DNA of 64,000 bases, taken from NCBI RefSeq assembly GCF_018283645.1, contig NZ_JAGSXH010000016.1, forward strand, positions 1 to 64,000. Reading direction: 5' to 3'. The stretch is from Actinocrinis puniceicyclus. GTDB taxonomy: Bacteria; Actinomycetota; Actinomycetes; Streptomycetales; Catenulisporaceae. Under the pieces are notes generated by a model. The model did not search any database. It was given only the letters and a program-made list of their open reading frames with translations, and was not told the DNA's origin. The position numbers were made by a program, and so were the translations under genes. The first letter of the stretch is position 1; each line of letters opens with the position of its first letter. Below are positions 31,340-40,745 of this stretch, one piece after another.

Positions 31340-32194
31340 ATGCGCGTCGACGTCATCACGATCTTCCCGGAGTATCTGGCACCGCTGGGCGTCTCGCTCA
31401 TCGGCAAGGCGGCCGACCGCGGGCTGCTCGACATCCGCGCGCACGACCTGCGCGACTGGACTCACGACGTGCACCGCACGGTGGACGACACGCCGTACGG
31501 CGGCGGGCCCGGCATGGTGATGAAGCCCGAACCGTGGGGCGAGGCGCTCGACGCGGTCCTCGCCGACGTCCCCCCGGAATCGCCCGAGCTGCCGCCCACC
31601 CTGGTCGTGCCGACGCCCAGCGGCCGCCCGTTCACCCAGGCCAAAGCGGCGCAGCTTGCCGAGTCGCCGTGGTTGATCTTCGCCTGCGGGCGTTACGAAG
31701 GCATCGACCGGCGCGTCATCGACGCGGCCGCCGAGCGTATGGCGGTGGAGGAGCTCTCCATCGGCGACTACGTGCTGGCAGGCGGAGAGGTGGCGGTCCT
31801 GGTGATGGTCGAGGCGATCGGGCGGCTGCTGCCCGGCGTCCTGGGCAACGCGGAGTCGGCCCGCGACGACTCCTTCGCCGCCGGTGCGATGGAGAGCCTG
31901 CTGGAGGGCCCGGCCTACACCAAGCCGGCCGAGTGGCGCGGGCGCACCGTGCCCGAGATCCTGACCTCCGGCAACCACGGCGCGATCGCGCGCTGGCGGC
32001 GCGAGCAGGCTTTCGCCCGCACCGCGGCGCACCGTCCCGAGTTGCTCGCCCGGCTCGACCCGGCGGCGCTCGACAAGCGGGACCGTCTCGCGCTCGCGGC
32101 GCTCGGCTGGCGGGTCGAAGCGGACCGCGTCGTACCCGACGGCACCGTCCCGGCGGCGGCCGGCGGCGATTTCACCGATCAGCCCCCCGCGTGA
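31340..32194 (+). CDS. trmD: tRNA (guanine37-N1)-methyltransferase
   Basis: 284 aa. It methylates G37 of tRNAs including tRNA-Pro and tRNA-Leu to prevent frameshifting. The trefoil-knot SPOUT fold is marked by [38 protein letters not shown] (about 115-125) and [14 protein letters not shown] (about 139-152). It sits 24 bases after rimM in the standard rpsP-rimM-trmD-rplS order. Confidence 0.96.
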   Translation: MRVDVITIFPEYLAPLGVSLIGKAADRGLLDIRAHDLRDWTHDVHRTVDDTPYGGGPGMVMKPEPWGEALDAVLADVPPESPELPPTLVVPTPSGRPFTQAKAAQLAESPWLIFACGRYEGIDRRVIDAAAERMAVEELSIGDYVLAGGEVAVLVMVEAIGRLLPGVLGNAESARDDSFAAGAMESLLEGPAYTKPAEWRGRTVPEILTSGNHGAIARWRREQAFARTAAHRPELLARLDPAALDKRDRLALAALGWRVEADRVVPDGTVPAAAGGDFTDQPPA

Positions 32195-32346
32195 GACACT
32201 GACCCGTCGGCTCGACCTGCCGCGCCATGCCGCGGTCCGCGCCACTCCTGCCATGGGGGGAGCGAAGCGCGCACACGGTCGTGACCCGACGATCACGCCG
32301 ACCGACGAAGCCGTGGGTGACCTGTGGCACCCGCGAGGAGACCACG

Positions 32347-32700
32347 ATGCAGAAGCTAGACGCGCTCGACTTGCAGTCGCTGCGCTCCGACCTGCCGGCC
32401 TTCGGGCCCGGCGACACGCTCAACGTGCACGTCCGGGTCGTGGAGGGCAACCGCTCCCGGATCCAGGTGTTCAAGGGCGCGGTGATCCGCCGCCAGGGTG
32501 CCGGCGTGCGTGAGACCTTCACGGTGCGCAAGATCAGCTTCGGCGTCGGCGTGGAGCGGACCTTCCCCGTGCACACCCCGGTGATCGAGAAGATCGAGGT
32601 CGTCACCCGCGGCGATGTGCGCCGGGCCAAGCTGTACTACCTGCGCGACCTGCGCGGCAAGAAGGCGAAGATCAAGGAGAAGGTCGACTACGCCCGGTAG
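32347..32700 (+). CDS. rplS: 50S ribosomal protein L19
   Basis: 117 aa, at the interface of the two ribosomal subunits. Typical sequence: [59 protein letters not shown] 32347 follows GAGGAG. The 152-base gap after trmD leaves room for its own promoter. A hairpin follows the stop. Confidence 0.96.
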   Translation: MQKLDALDLQSLRSDLPAFGPGDTLNVHVRVVEGNRSRIQVFKGAVIRRQGAGVRETFTVRKISFGVGVERTFPVHTPVIEKIEVVTRGDVRRAKLYYLRDLRGKKAKIKEKVDYAR

Positions 32701-32707
32701 TGCGGGC

Positions 32708-32723
32708 CCGCCGGAACCGGCGG
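32708..32723 (+). terminator. hairpin after rplS
   Basis: CCGCCGG and CCGGCGG around AA, followed by CCTACTTTTCCC, which supplies a partial T-run. A second imperfect hairpin (CACCCTCGGT...ACCGGGGGTG) follows at about 32740-32769. Confidence 0.65.
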
Positions 32724-32854
32724 CCTACTTTTCCCGTGTCACCCTCGGTACCCTCGGGAACCGGGGGTGTTCGCCTTTCTTCAGGCGGAATCGGTAGTCT
32801 GCGAAACCGGCGACACCTGCGCGCGGCGCGGTGCGAGGCGACTGGAGGACCGGC

Positions 32855-33850
32855 GTGGCGAAGGGGCGGCGACGCCGGCTCAAGCCGATCCGGCTGTGGC
32901 GGGAGATTCCCATCCTGCTCGGTATCGCGCTCCTACTCGCCTTAGGTATCAAGACCTTCATGGTGCAGGCGTTCTTCATCCCGTCCCAGTCGATGCAGAA
33001 CACCATCCTGCCGGGCGACCGGGTGCTGGTGAACAAGTTCTCCCCGTGGTTCGGCGCCCAGCCGCAGCGCGGGCAGATCGTGGTCTTCCACGACCCCGGC
33101 GGCTGGCTGGACGGCACTGCCACGCCGACCAGCGGCAACGCGGTCGTACGCGGTGTGAAGGACGTGTTCACCTTCGTCGGGCTGCTGCCGGCCGGCAACG
33201 AGCACGACCTGATCAAACGGGTGATCGGCGTGCCCGGAGACCGGGTGGTGTGCTGCGACGCCCAGGGGCGCATCACCGTCAACAGCGTACCGTTGGAAGA
33301 GACCGGCTATCTGTTCCCGAGGGCGCAGCCCTCGACGATCCGCTTCGACGTGACCGTGAAACCCGGCCGGATCTGGGTCATGGGCGACAACCGCGGGGAC
33401 TCGGCCGACTCGAGGTACCACATGACCGGCGGATCGGACGGTACTGTGCCAATCAGCGACGTGGTGGGTCACGCGTTCGTGTTGATCTGGCCGCCGAGCC
33501 GGGCCGGAGGGCTGGGTGTTCCGGCTACTTTTCACCAGAAGGCGTTGGCCGGGATTCCGTCGGCTCCGGCGCTGCCTGCCGCCGCGGCGCTCCTCGGGGC
33601 GTTCCCGGTGCGGCTGCTGGGCCGGCGCTGGATGCGGCGGGCGCGGTCGATACTGCTCCTAACAGACACGAGGTTGCGAAGTGGCATTGGACAGACCGGA
33701 CGCACTGGGCGCGCAGGGGCAGCCCGGGACGGTGACCGGTGGGCGCGGAGCCGAGGGGAACGGCTCGGGCGGAAGCGGCGGCGAGGCAGGCTACCCGGCT
33801 CAGGACGGCTACGCCGCCGAGGCGCCGGACCGGGATCTCTCGGCCGCTGA
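32855..33850 (+). CDS. lepB: type I signal peptidase (first of two)
   Basis: 331 aa. Membrane serine protease that removes Sec and Tat signal peptides. N-terminal membrane helix (17-35), catalytic Ser46 in PSQSMQNT, general-base Lys121 in DLIKRVIGVPGD and the box GDNRGDSADSR are all present. A second hydrophobic stretch near 230-245 may anchor the C-terminus. The frame then continues as an Arg-rich tail that overlaps the next lepB by 170 bases. Leu30 is encoded by TTA, very rare here. GTG 32855 follows TGGAGGA. Confidence 0.92.
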   Translation: MAKGRRRRLKPIRLWREIPILLGIALLLALGIKTFMVQAFFIPSQSMQNTILPGDRVLVNKFSPWFGAQPQRGQIVVFHDPGGWLDGTATPTSGNAVVRGVKDVFTFVGLLPAGNEHDLIKRVIGVPGDRVVCCDAQGRITVNSVPLEETGYLFPRAQPSTIRFDVTVKPGRIWVMGDNRGDSADSRYHMTGGSDGTVPISDVVGHAFVLIWPPSRAGGLGVPATFHQKALAGIPSAPALPAAAALLGAFPVRLLGRRWMRRARSILLLTDTRLRSGIGQTGRTGRAGAARDGDRWARSRGERLGRKRRRGRLPGSGRLRRRGAGPGSLGR

Positions 33851-34811
33851 ACAGCAGCCCACACCTGGAGCCGGCGCCCACCCCGAGGCCGAGGGTGCCG
33901 CGGCCGGGGCCGGGGAACCGGATCAGGCGCGGCCGGACTCCGACCAGCAGTCCGCCGCTTGGAAGCCGAGCTCCGCGCTCGGATGGGTGTTCCTGCCGTT
34001 CGTCGTGGTCTGGCGCTTCCTGTTCCCGAAGAAGCCGCGGCCGTTCATCGTGGAACTGCCGTTCCTGGTCGTCTTCGCGCTTTTCCTGGCCTTCCTGATC
34101 AAGACCTTCCTCGTGCAGGCGTTCTTCATTCCGAGCGGTTCGATGCAGAACACCCTCGCGATCGGCGACCGGGTGCTGGTCAACCGGGCCTCGGTCTGGC
34201 TCGGCGGGCAACCCCAGCGCGGCCAGGTGGTCGTCTTCCAGGACCCGGGCGGCTGGCTCCTCCCGGACGAGACCAGCACCAGCGGCAACTGGCTGACCAA
34301 GACGCTCACTTTCGTCGGCGTGCTGCCGCAGGACAACGGCGACCTGATCAAGCGGGTGATCGGGGTCGGCGGGGACCACGTGGTGTGCTGCAACGCGCAA
34401 GGCCAGATCACGGTCAACGGCGCACCTCTGGACGAGACCTACCTGTTCCCGGGCGACCAGGCGCAATCAGGCCCGGACGGCACCTTTGACATCACGGTGC
34501 CGCAGGGGCGGCTGTGGGTCATGGGCGACCACCGTGGCGTCTCCGAGGACTCGCGCGCTCACCAGGGGCTCAACGGCGGCACCATCCCGGTCAGCGCGGT
34601 GGTGGGGCGGGCCGATGTGATCATCTGGCCGATCAGCCATTGGGGCACGCTGCCGGTGCCTAACACGTTCAAGCAGACGGGTCTGTCCGCGTTGTCCGCG
34701 CCCGGTGGCATTCCGGCCGCGGCGACGGTCGGCGCGCTGCCTGTGGCGCTGCTGCGGAGGCGCCGCAAGCTTCGCAAGCTGGCCCGAAAGGTCGACCCGG
34801 CGCACCAGTAG
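33681..34811 (+). CDS. lepB: type I signal peptidase (second of two)
   Basis: 376 aa. A long, Gly/Ala/Glu-rich cytoplasmic N-terminus (about 1-95) precedes two hydrophobic segments (about 98-115 and 124-142). The catalytic domain has Ser154 in PSGSMQNT, Lys224 in DLIKRVIGVGGD and GDHRGVSEDSR. A C-terminal hydrophobic stretch and basic tail follow. GTG 33681 has GAGG upstream and lies inside the 3' end of the preceding lepB in another frame. Tandem signal peptidases at this locus are also known in Streptomyces. Confidence 0.93.
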   Translation: MALDRPDALGAQGQPGTVTGGRGAEGNGSGGSGGEAGYPAQDGYAAEAPDRDLSAAEQQPTPGAGAHPEAEGAAAGAGEPDQARPDSDQQSAAWKPSSALGWVFLPFVVVWRFLFPKKPRPFIVELPFLVVFALFLAFLIKTFLVQAFFIPSGSMQNTLAIGDRVLVNRASVWLGGQPQRGQVVVFQDPGGWLLPDETSTSGNWLTKTLTFVGVLPQDNGDLIKRVIGVGGDHVVCCNAQGQITVNGAPLDETYLFPGDQAQSGPDGTFDITVPQGRLWVMGDHRGVSEDSRAHQGLNGGTIPVSAVVGRADVIIWPISHWGTLPVPNTFKQTGLSALSAPGGIPAAATVGALPVALLRRRRKLRKLARKVDPAHQ

Positions 34812-34812
34812 G

Positions 34813-34824
34813 TAACCTGATTAC
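34813..34824 (+). promoter_or_regulatory. -10 element of a probable leaderless rnhB promoter
   Basis: TAACCT (34813-34818), six bases, then GTG 34825. GTCGAC at 34791-34796 is a plausible -35 with a 16-base spacer. The lepB stop lies immediately upstream. Confidence 0.4.
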
Positions 34825-35640
34825 GTGTCAGCGCTCCAGCAGCCTCTCGATCTGGGCATCCCGCTGCCTCCGATACTCGGCGGCGGGCAGGACCTGTACG
34901 CGTACGAGCAGGCATTGCGCGTCCACGGCATCGCCGCGGTCGCCGGAGCGGACGAGGCCGGGCGCGGCGCCTGCGCGGGCCCGCTGGTCGCCGGAGCGGT
35001 CATCCTTCCGCCGGATCTGCGCCCGGCGGGCCTGAACGACTCGAAGCTGATGACCCCGGCCGCCCGCGATCGCGTCTACGAGCAGCTAGTCGCGGGCGCG
35101 GTGTGGGCCGTGTCGGTCGTTCCGGCCGCGCAGGTGGATCGTGTCGGCGTGCAACAGGCCAACTACGCGGCCTTGCGCGACGCCGTCGCCGGTCTCTCGG
35201 CTCGGCCCGGCTTGGTGCTGTTCGACGGATTCGCGGTGCCCGGCGTCGCTGTGCCCAGCCGGGCGGTGGTCAAGGGCGACCGGCTCGCCGCCTGTATCGC
35301 AGCGGCCTCCGTCATCGCGAAGGTCACCCGGGACCGGATCATGGTGCAACTGCACCAGTGCCACCCGGTCTACGGCTTCGCAGCTCACAAGGGCTATTCG
35401 ACGGCGGCCCACCAGGCCGCGCTCGACGAGCACGGGCCGTGCCCCGAGCATCGGCGCAGTTACGTGAACGTGGCTGCGGCGAGTGTGCGAAAGGCACCTG
35501 AGGGGACGGTCTTGCGGCAGGGCACCGTCGCGGCGATTGTGGGTCAGAATGAGGAGGGGAGCGCCCAGGCCGCCCAGGGCGATCTCCTGGACTTCGGCGT
35601 CGTCGCCGAAGACCGTTCACGGGCTCGACTGGACCTTTAG
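34825..35640 (+). CDS. rnhB: ribonuclease HII
   Basis: 271 aa. It cleaves RNA in RNA-DNA hybrids and single ribonucleotides in DNA. The acidic active site is visible: Asp43 and Glu44 in GADEAGRGACAGPL and Asp134 in LVLFDGFAVPG; NDSKLMTP and SVIAKVTRDRIM are further family motifs. A tail of about 50 residues extends past the catalytic domain. GTG 34825 gives the full domain; the -10 six bases upstream suggests a leaderless transcript. Confidence 0.94.
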   Translation: MSALQQPLDLGIPLPPILGGGQDLYAYEQALRVHGIAAVAGADEAGRGACAGPLVAGAVILPPDLRPAGLNDSKLMTPAARDRVYEQLVAGAVWAVSVVPAAQVDRVGVQQANYAALRDAVAGLSARPGLVLFDGFAVPGVAVPSRAVVKGDRLAACIAAASVIAKVTRDRIMVQLHQCHPVYGFAAHKGYSTAAHQAALDEHGPCPEHRRSYVNVAAASVRKAPEGTVLRQGTVAAIVGQNEEGSAQAAQGDLLDFGVVAEDRSRARLDL

Positions 35641-35652
35641 GGGAGCGCGGCA

Positions 35653-35961
35653 ATGAGCGCCGAGGATCTCGAGAAGTACGAGACCGAGATGGAGCTTCAG
35701 CTCTACCGGGAGTACCGGGACGTAGTCGGGCTCTTCCGTTACGTCGTGGAGACGGAGCGGCGGTTCTACCTCACCAACCACGTCGACCTGGACGTCCGCT
35801 CGGCCGACGGCGAGGTCTATTTCGAGGTCACCATGTCCGACGCGTGGGTCTGGGACATGTACCGCCCGGCCCGCTTCGTGAAGAACGTGAAGGTCGTGAC
35901 GTTCAAGGACGTCAACGTGGAGGAGTTGGCCAAGACGGACCTTGAGGTCCCGACGGACTGA
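35653..35961 (+). CDS. DUF2469 family protein
   Basis: 102 aa, small acidic soluble protein (SAEDLEKYETEMELQLYREY, RFYLTNHVDLDVRS, WVWDMYRPARFVKNVKV). The family is restricted to actinobacteria and almost always follows rnhB, as here (12-base gap, GGGGAG before ATG 35653). Its role is unknown. Confidence 0.93.
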   Translation: MSAEDLEKYETEMELQLYREYRDVVGLFRYVVETERRFYLTNHVDLDVRSADGEVYFEVTMSDAWVWDMYRPARFVKNVKVVTFKDVNVEELAKTDLEVPTD

Positions 35962-36059
35962 CCGGCGGCCGCGCCCGCGCGGGCGGCAGCGAAGCCAGAG
36001 TTCTCCAGCAGCTGCCCGGAGTCGAGTCGGCGCTCGGAGCCGGCGCCCGGGAGCCGGTC

Positions 36060-36096
36060 TTTCGGGGTCGGCTTCGGGGTCGGCTTCGGGGTCGGC
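36060..36096. repeat. 12-base tandem repeat in intergenic DNA
   Basis: Three consecutive copies of a TTCGGGGTCGGC-type unit lie between the DUF2469 gene and yraN. The 298-base gap otherwise holds only the DnaA-box-like site at 36139. Confidence 0.85.
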
Positions 36097-36138
36097 AGGG
36101 CAGCGATGTCTGGCCGACCCGGAGCCGCCCGCGCCGAG

Positions 36139-36147
36139 TTATCCACA
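36139..36147 (+). promoter_or_regulatory. DnaA-box-like sequence
   Basis: TTATCCACA, identical to the strong E. coli DnaA box, in an AT-richer patch upstream of yraN. A second copy occurs at 41354-41362. Isolated boxes outside the origin can titrate DnaA. Confidence 0.4.
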
Positions 36148-36259
36148 ACCTGAGAATTTTCCATCCCTTCGACGTTCCTGATCCCGCATCGTGGATCTTG
36201 CCGGACGGTTCCGGCGCCGGCAGCTGCCGGGTCCACTGGGAGATGCGGAGTCGAGGACG

Positions 36260-36742
36260 ATGAGGACGGACGTTGTATCCGAAGGCCGGCCGCGTGCGGG
36301 CGGCACCGGCGGCGGGCGGCGCGGCGCGGGCGGTCGTGGGACGGGACTGTGGGGCCACTGGCTCGGCCGCTACGGCGAGGAGGCCGCGGCGCAGTATCTG
36401 CTCGGCGCGGGCTATCAGCTGCTCGACCGCAACTGGGTGTGCCGGGATCCGGATCTGCGCGGTGAGCTCGACCTGATTGCGCGCTACCGGCGCACGGTGG
36501 TGGCCTGCGAGGTCAAGACGCGGTCGGGGGACCTGCTGGCGCATCCGGTCCAGGCGGTCACCCGGGAGAAGGCCGCCAGGCTGCGCCTGCTGGCGGCCCG
36601 CTGGCTGCGCGAACACCAGCGCGGCGGGCCGCCGCCGCTTCAGCGCGCCACGGTGTTGCGCATCGACGTGATCGCGATCCGCACCGCCGCGCGTCCGCCG
36701 TATCAGCTGCGCAGCCTCGACCACCTTGTCGGGGTGGCCTGA
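36260..36742 (+). CDS. UPF0102 / YraN family endonuclease-like protein
   Basis: 160 aa. A Gly/Arg-rich N-terminus (about 1-30) is followed by the YraN fold: LGRYGEEAAAQYLLGAGYQL, LDRNWVCRD, GELDLIARYRRTVVACEVKTR. Glu and Lys in the E-x-K element suggest a restriction-endonuclease-like active site. Location before comM-dprA is conserved. ATG 36260 follows GAGG; function in the cell is unclear. Confidence 0.92.
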   Translation: MRTDVVSEGRPRAGGTGGGRRGAGGRGTGLWGHWLGRYGEEAAAQYLLGAGYQLLDRNWVCRDPDLRGELDLIARYRRTVVACEVKTRSGDLLAHPVQAVTREKAARLRLLAARWLREHQRGGPPPLQRATVLRIDVIAIRTAARPPYQLRSLDHLVGVA

Positions 36743-36788
36743 TGTCCCCCGTTCGCTGGTCCCCCTCCCGCGCGCGGGGAGCGCGGCG

Positions 36789-38372
36789 ATGACCGGCTTC
36801 GGCCGCGCCTGGTGCATCGGGCTGCTCGGCCTGCGCGGCACCCCGATCGAGGTCGAGGCGCACGCGGCCGGCGGCCTGCCGAAATTCACCCTGATCGGCC
36901 TGCCCGACTCCGTACTCAACGAGGCGCGCGACCGGGTGCGCGCGGCCGCGCTGAACTCCGGCATCGACTGGCCGCAGGCGGTGCTGACGGTCAGCCTTTC
37001 CCCGGCCTGGATCCGCAAGCAGGGCTCCGGGTTCGATGTCGCGATCGCCTACGCGGTGCTGCGCGCCACCGGGGCGATCAGCCAGTGCGCGCTGGACGAC
37101 GCGGTCTTCCTCGCAGAACTGGGACTGGACGGCCGCGTGCGCCCGATCCGCGGGGTGCTGCCGTGCGTCGTCGCCGCGGCTCGGTCCGGCCTGAACCGCG
37201 TCTTCGTCGCCGACGCGAACGCCGAGGAGGCCGCGCAGGTCGCCGGGATCAAGGTCACCGGCCTGCGTTCCCTGCGGCAGTTGGTGGCGCTGGCCAACGG
37301 GCGGGAGGTGCCGGCCGACCCGCCCGGCCTTCCCGCCGTGGAGCTCGCGACGCTGCCCGCGGACGGGCCGCCGGCGGTTGATCCCGGCTTCGAACCCGAC
37401 CTGTCCGAGGTGGTCGGCCAGTACGAGGCGCGTCGCGCTCTGGAGCTCAGTGCCGCCGGAGGCCACCACCTTTTCCTGTGCGGTACGCCCGGGGCCGGCA
37501 AGACCATGCTCGCCAAGCGGCTGCCGGGCATCCTGCCGCCGCTCGACACGCAGGCCGCGCTCGAAGTCTCGGCGATCCACTCGCTCAGCGGCACCCTCCC
37601 GCCGCACCGCCCGCTGATCACCCGCCCGCCCTTCTGCACGGTCCACCATTCGGCGACGGTCGCCGCGATGGTCGGCGGAGGTTCCGGGCAGCCGCGGCCC
37701 GGCGCCGTGAGCAGAGCGCACCGCGGGGTGCTCTTCCTGGACGAGATGCCTGAGTTCAGCCGCGGCGCGCTGGACGCGCTGCGCGAGCCGATCGAGTGCG
37801 GCGAGGTGGCGATCGCCCGCACCAGCGGAATCGCCCGCTTCCCGGCCCAGTTCCTGCTCGTCGGCGCGGCCAACCCGTGCCCGTGCGGCCGTGCGGGCAG
37901 CGCGCTGGCGTCGTGCACCTGCGCGCCGAGACAGCGCATCGCGTATCTGGCGCGGATCTCGGGTCCGCTGCTCGACCGGATCGACCTGCGGGTCGACGTG
38001 ACGCCGGTCGGGCCGGGCGAACTGCTCGACGCGGCGGCCGGCGGTCAAGGCGGCGAGTGCACCGCAGCGGTCGCGCAGCGGGTCGCGCTGGCGAGGGAAC
38101 GCGCGGTGCGCCGCCTCGCCGACACACCGTGGAACTGCAACGCGCAGGTGCCCGGCCAGGTGCTGCGCAACCAATGGCCGCTGGCCGTGGACGCGCTGGT
38201 TACCGCGGAACGGGCGCTGCGCGCCGGGACACTGAGCGCCCGGGGGCTGGACCGGGTCATCCGTGTCGCCTGGACGGTCGCCGATCTGGCCGGCCTGGAC
38301 CGGCCGGACCGGGCGGCGGTGGACACCGCCCTGGGCTTCCGGCTCGGCTCCGTCAGCCTGGCCTCCGGTTGA
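36789..38372 (+). CDS. Mg-chelatase-like AAA ATPase ComM/YifB
   Basis: 527 aa. An N-terminal Lon-like S5 domain (about 1-180: GLRGTPIEVEAHAAGGLPKF) is followed by an AAA+ domain with Walker A GTPGAGKT near 235 and Walker B VLFLDEMPEF near 318, a zinc-ribbon-like loop (NPCPCGRAGSALASCTC) and a C-terminal Mg-chelatase domain. ComM is a helicase that helps branch migration during natural transformation and recombination. Next to dprA, another DNA-uptake gene. ATG 36789 follows GGGGAG. Confidence 0.93.
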   Translation: MTGFGRAWCIGLLGLRGTPIEVEAHAAGGLPKFTLIGLPDSVLNEARDRVRAAALNSGIDWPQAVLTVSLSPAWIRKQGSGFDVAIAYAVLRATGAISQCALDDAVFLAELGLDGRVRPIRGVLPCVVAAARSGLNRVFVADANAEEAAQVAGIKVTGLRSLRQLVALANGREVPADPPGLPAVELATLPADGPPAVDPGFEPDLSEVVGQYEARRALELSAAGGHHLFLCGTPGAGKTMLAKRLPGILPPLDTQAALEVSAIHSLSGTLPPHRPLITRPPFCTVHHSATVAAMVGGGSGQPRPGAVSRAHRGVLFLDEMPEFSRGALDALREPIECGEVAIARTSGIARFPAQFLLVGAANPCPCGRAGSALASCTCAPRQRIAYLARISGPLLDRIDLRVDVTPVGPGELLDAAAGGQGGECTAAVAQRVALARERAVRRLADTPWNCNAQVPGQVLRNQWPLAVDALVTAERALRAGTLSARGLDRVIRVAWTVADLAGLDRPDRAAVDTALGFRLGSVSLASG

Positions 38373-38390
38373 TGAGGGGCCGCGACCGCC

Positions 38391-39665
38391 ATGCCGTCAC
38401 ATGAACAGCAGACGCAGGCCGACCGGCTCGCCCGGCTCGCGCTCAACCACGCCGTGGAACCGGCCGACCAGCACCTCGGCCGGCTGCTGGAGGCGCACGG
38501 CCCGCGGCGCGTGCTCGCGGCGATCCGCGCGGGCCAGCTGCCCGATCTCGATGCCGACCCGGCGCGCCGCGACCGACTGGCCGACCGCTGTGCCGGGTTG
38601 CGGCTGCGGCTGGAACCCGGCCGGGTGGAGGCGGGGCTGGCCGCCGCGGAGGCAGTCGGGGCCCGGTTCGTCACCCCGCTGGACCGGGACTGGCCCGCGC
38701 GGCTCGACGATCTCGGCCCGCAGCGGCCGATCGGGCTGTGGGTCGCCGGAAACTGGTGCGCCGAGACGACGGCGCGCGGCGACGACGCTGCGCACCCTCA
38801 GCCGCTTTCCATCGTCGGGGCGCGGGCCTGCAGCGGGTACGGCTCCCACGTCGCCGGGCTGCTCGGCGCCGATCTGGCCTCGGCCGGGGCGTGCGTGGTC
38901 TCCGGCGCGGCGATCGGCATCGACGCCGCCGCGCACCGCGGGGCCCTCGCGGTCGGCGGTTCGACCATCGCCGTGCTCGCCTGCGGGATCGACCGGGTCT
39001 ATCCGCGCGTCCATGAGAGTTTGCTGCGCGCGATCGCGCAGCGCGGGGCCGTGCTCTCCGAGCTTCCTCCTGGCGCGGCCCCCACACGGTTCAGGTTCCT
39101 GCACCGCAACCGGCTGATCGCCGCCCTGGGTGTCGGCACGGTGGTAGTGGAGGCGGCCCGGCGCAGCGGCTCGCTGCTCACCGCGCGTCTGGCGGGGGAA
39201 CTCGGCCGGGCCGTGATGGCCGTGCCCGGTCCGGTGACCAGCGAGCAGTCGGTGGGCGCACATGAGTTGATCCGGGACGGGGCGATTCTGGTCGCGACCG
39301 CCGCGCAGGTTCAGGAGGCCTGTGCGAATCTCGCGGACGCGCCGCCGACACCCGCGCGCCCGTCGCGGGCGAGGGCGGCGGACACATCGGATGAGCCGCC
39401 GGCCGTCGGCCGCGCCCGTACTCGCGCCCGTCCCGGGCGTGCCGCCTCCGCCGAGCCGGCCGACCCGGTCGAGGAACTGGTGCTGGAAGCGCTTTTCGGC
39501 GCACAGACGGGTACGGCGAAGACGAGCGCGGGCGCCGACGTCGTCGCGCTCGCTCGGGCCACCGGCCTCGGACCTGACGCCGTGTTCGCCGCGCTCGGGC
39601 GACTGGCTGCCTGCGGGCGTGTCGCGAAATCGGGAGGAGGCTGGGTGTCGGTACGCGGCCACTGA
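38391..39665 (+). CDS. dprA: DNA processing protein DprA/Smf
   Basis: 424 aa. It loads RecA on incoming single-stranded DNA. An N-terminal SAM-like helical domain is followed by the Rossmann core with SIVGARACSGYGSHVA (about 143-158), SGAAIGIDAAAHRGAL and LHRNRLIAALG (about 237-247). A disordered Ala/Arg/Pro-rich linker leads to a C-terminal winged helix (about 355-420). It follows comM after 18 bases and is presumably in the same transcript. Confidence 0.94.
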   Translation: MPSHEQQTQADRLARLALNHAVEPADQHLGRLLEAHGPRRVLAAIRAGQLPDLDADPARRDRLADRCAGLRLRLEPGRVEAGLAAAEAVGARFVTPLDRDWPARLDDLGPQRPIGLWVAGNWCAETTARGDDAAHPQPLSIVGARACSGYGSHVAGLLGADLASAGACVVSGAAIGIDAAAHRGALAVGGSTIAVLACGIDRVYPRVHESLLRAIAQRGAVLSELPPGAAPTRFRFLHRNRLIAALGVGTVVVEAARRSGSLLTARLAGELGRAVMAVPGPVTSEQSVGAHELIRDGAILVATAAQVQEACANLADAPPTPARPSRARAADTSDEPPAVGRARTRARPGRAASAEPADPVEELVLEALFGAQTGTAKTSAGADVVALARATGLGPDAVFAALGRLAACGRVAKSGGGWVSVRGH

Positions 39666-39844
39666 CGATGCACAAAACCAGCCTGTGTACCGCATTCGGC
39701 GCGCCTCACCTGATCGAGCGGGCTCGGAAGTGGTTACCGTAGAGATCGTTGTGGTTACGCTACGCTCGGCTTGCGGCTGAGGCAGTGGGGCGCAGGATCG
39801 CCGGCTTGAGAAAGATCGCGTGGTTGAGTGGATCAAGGCGAGTG

Positions 39845-40666
39845 ATGGCCAAGGAAAGCCAGGTCCATGAGACCGTCTACGACGACGCGGACACCGCCGC
39901 GCGGCCCCGCGCCGCCCTCGACGAGCTGTGGGCCGAGTTCAAGGCCACCGGCGATCAACGGCTGAGGGAACGGCTGATCCTGCATTACTCGCCGCTGGTG
40001 AAATACGTCGCCGGCCGAGTCTCCGTCGGGCTGTCGGGCACCGTGGACCACGCCGATTTCGTCTCCTATGGCATTTTCGGGCTGATCGACGCGATCGAGC
40101 GCTTCGAGCCGGACCGGTCGATCAAGTTCGAGACCTACGCGATCAACCGGATCCGCGGCGCGATCATCGACGAGTTGCGCGCGTTGGACTGGATCCCGCG
40201 CTCGCTGCGGCAGAAGGCCCGGGAGATCGAGCAGGCCTCGGTGCGGTTGGAGCACAAGCTCGGGCGCACCCCGACCGAACGTCAGATCGCCGCCGAGATG
40301 GGCATCACGCTGGGCGAGTTGCACCACATCTTCTCCCGGCTCTCCCTCATCAACGTCCTGGCCCTCGACGAGGTGCTGACCCTGTCCACCGGGGACGGCG
40401 ACCGGCTCAGCCTGGTGGAGACCCTGGAGGACCTGACCGCGGATGACCCGGTCGAGGCATACGAGAGCCGGGAGACCAGGCACCTGCTGGCCCGCGCCGT
40501 CAACACGCTGCCGGATCGGGAGAAGACCGTGGTGACCCTCTACTACTTCGAGGGGATGACGCTCGCCGAGATCGGCGGGGTGCTCGGCGTCACCGAGAGC
40601 CGGGTCTGCCAGATTCACGCGAAAGCGGTGTTGACGCTGCGCACCCGGCTGGCTGAACTGCGCTGA
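39845..40666 (+). CDS. whiG: WhiG-type sporulation sigma factor
   Basis: 273 aa, FliA/WhiG-class sigma factor. Region 2 is [16 protein letters not shown] and [20 protein letters not shown]; region 3 is [18 protein letters not shown]; region 4 is [16 protein letters not shown] and [20 protein letters not shown]. With no flagellar genes around and neighbours as in Streptomyces (dprA before, TetR/M23/rpsB after), it fits WhiG, which commits aerial hyphae to spore formation. ATG 39845 follows AAGGCGAG. Two GTGGTTAC repeats lie about 20 bases apart at 39730-39760 upstream. Confidence 0.93.
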   Translation: MAKESQVHETVYDDADTAARPRAALDELWAEFKATGDQRLRERLILHYSPLVKYVAGRVSVGLSGTVDHADFVSYGIFGLIDAIERFEPDRSIKFETYAINRIRGAIIDELRALDWIPRSLRQKAREIEQASVRLEHKLGRTPTERQIAAEMGITLGELHHIFSRLSLINVLALDEVLTLSTGDGDRLSLVETLEDLTADDPVEAYESRETRHLLARAVNTLPDREKTVVTLYYFEGMTLAEIGGVLGVTESRVCQIHAKAVLTLRTRLAELR

Positions 40667-40733
40667 CCGGAGCTTCGAACGTCCGACCACTGGCGATTGC
40701 ACGCAACAGGCTCCGGTGCGCGACCGGCTCGAC

Positions 40734-40745
40734 TAGTCTGGAGTG
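40734..40745 (+). promoter_or_regulatory. -10 element of a probable leaderless promoter
   Basis: TAGTCT (40734-40739), six bases, then GTG 40746, start of the TetR gene. Confidence 0.4.
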
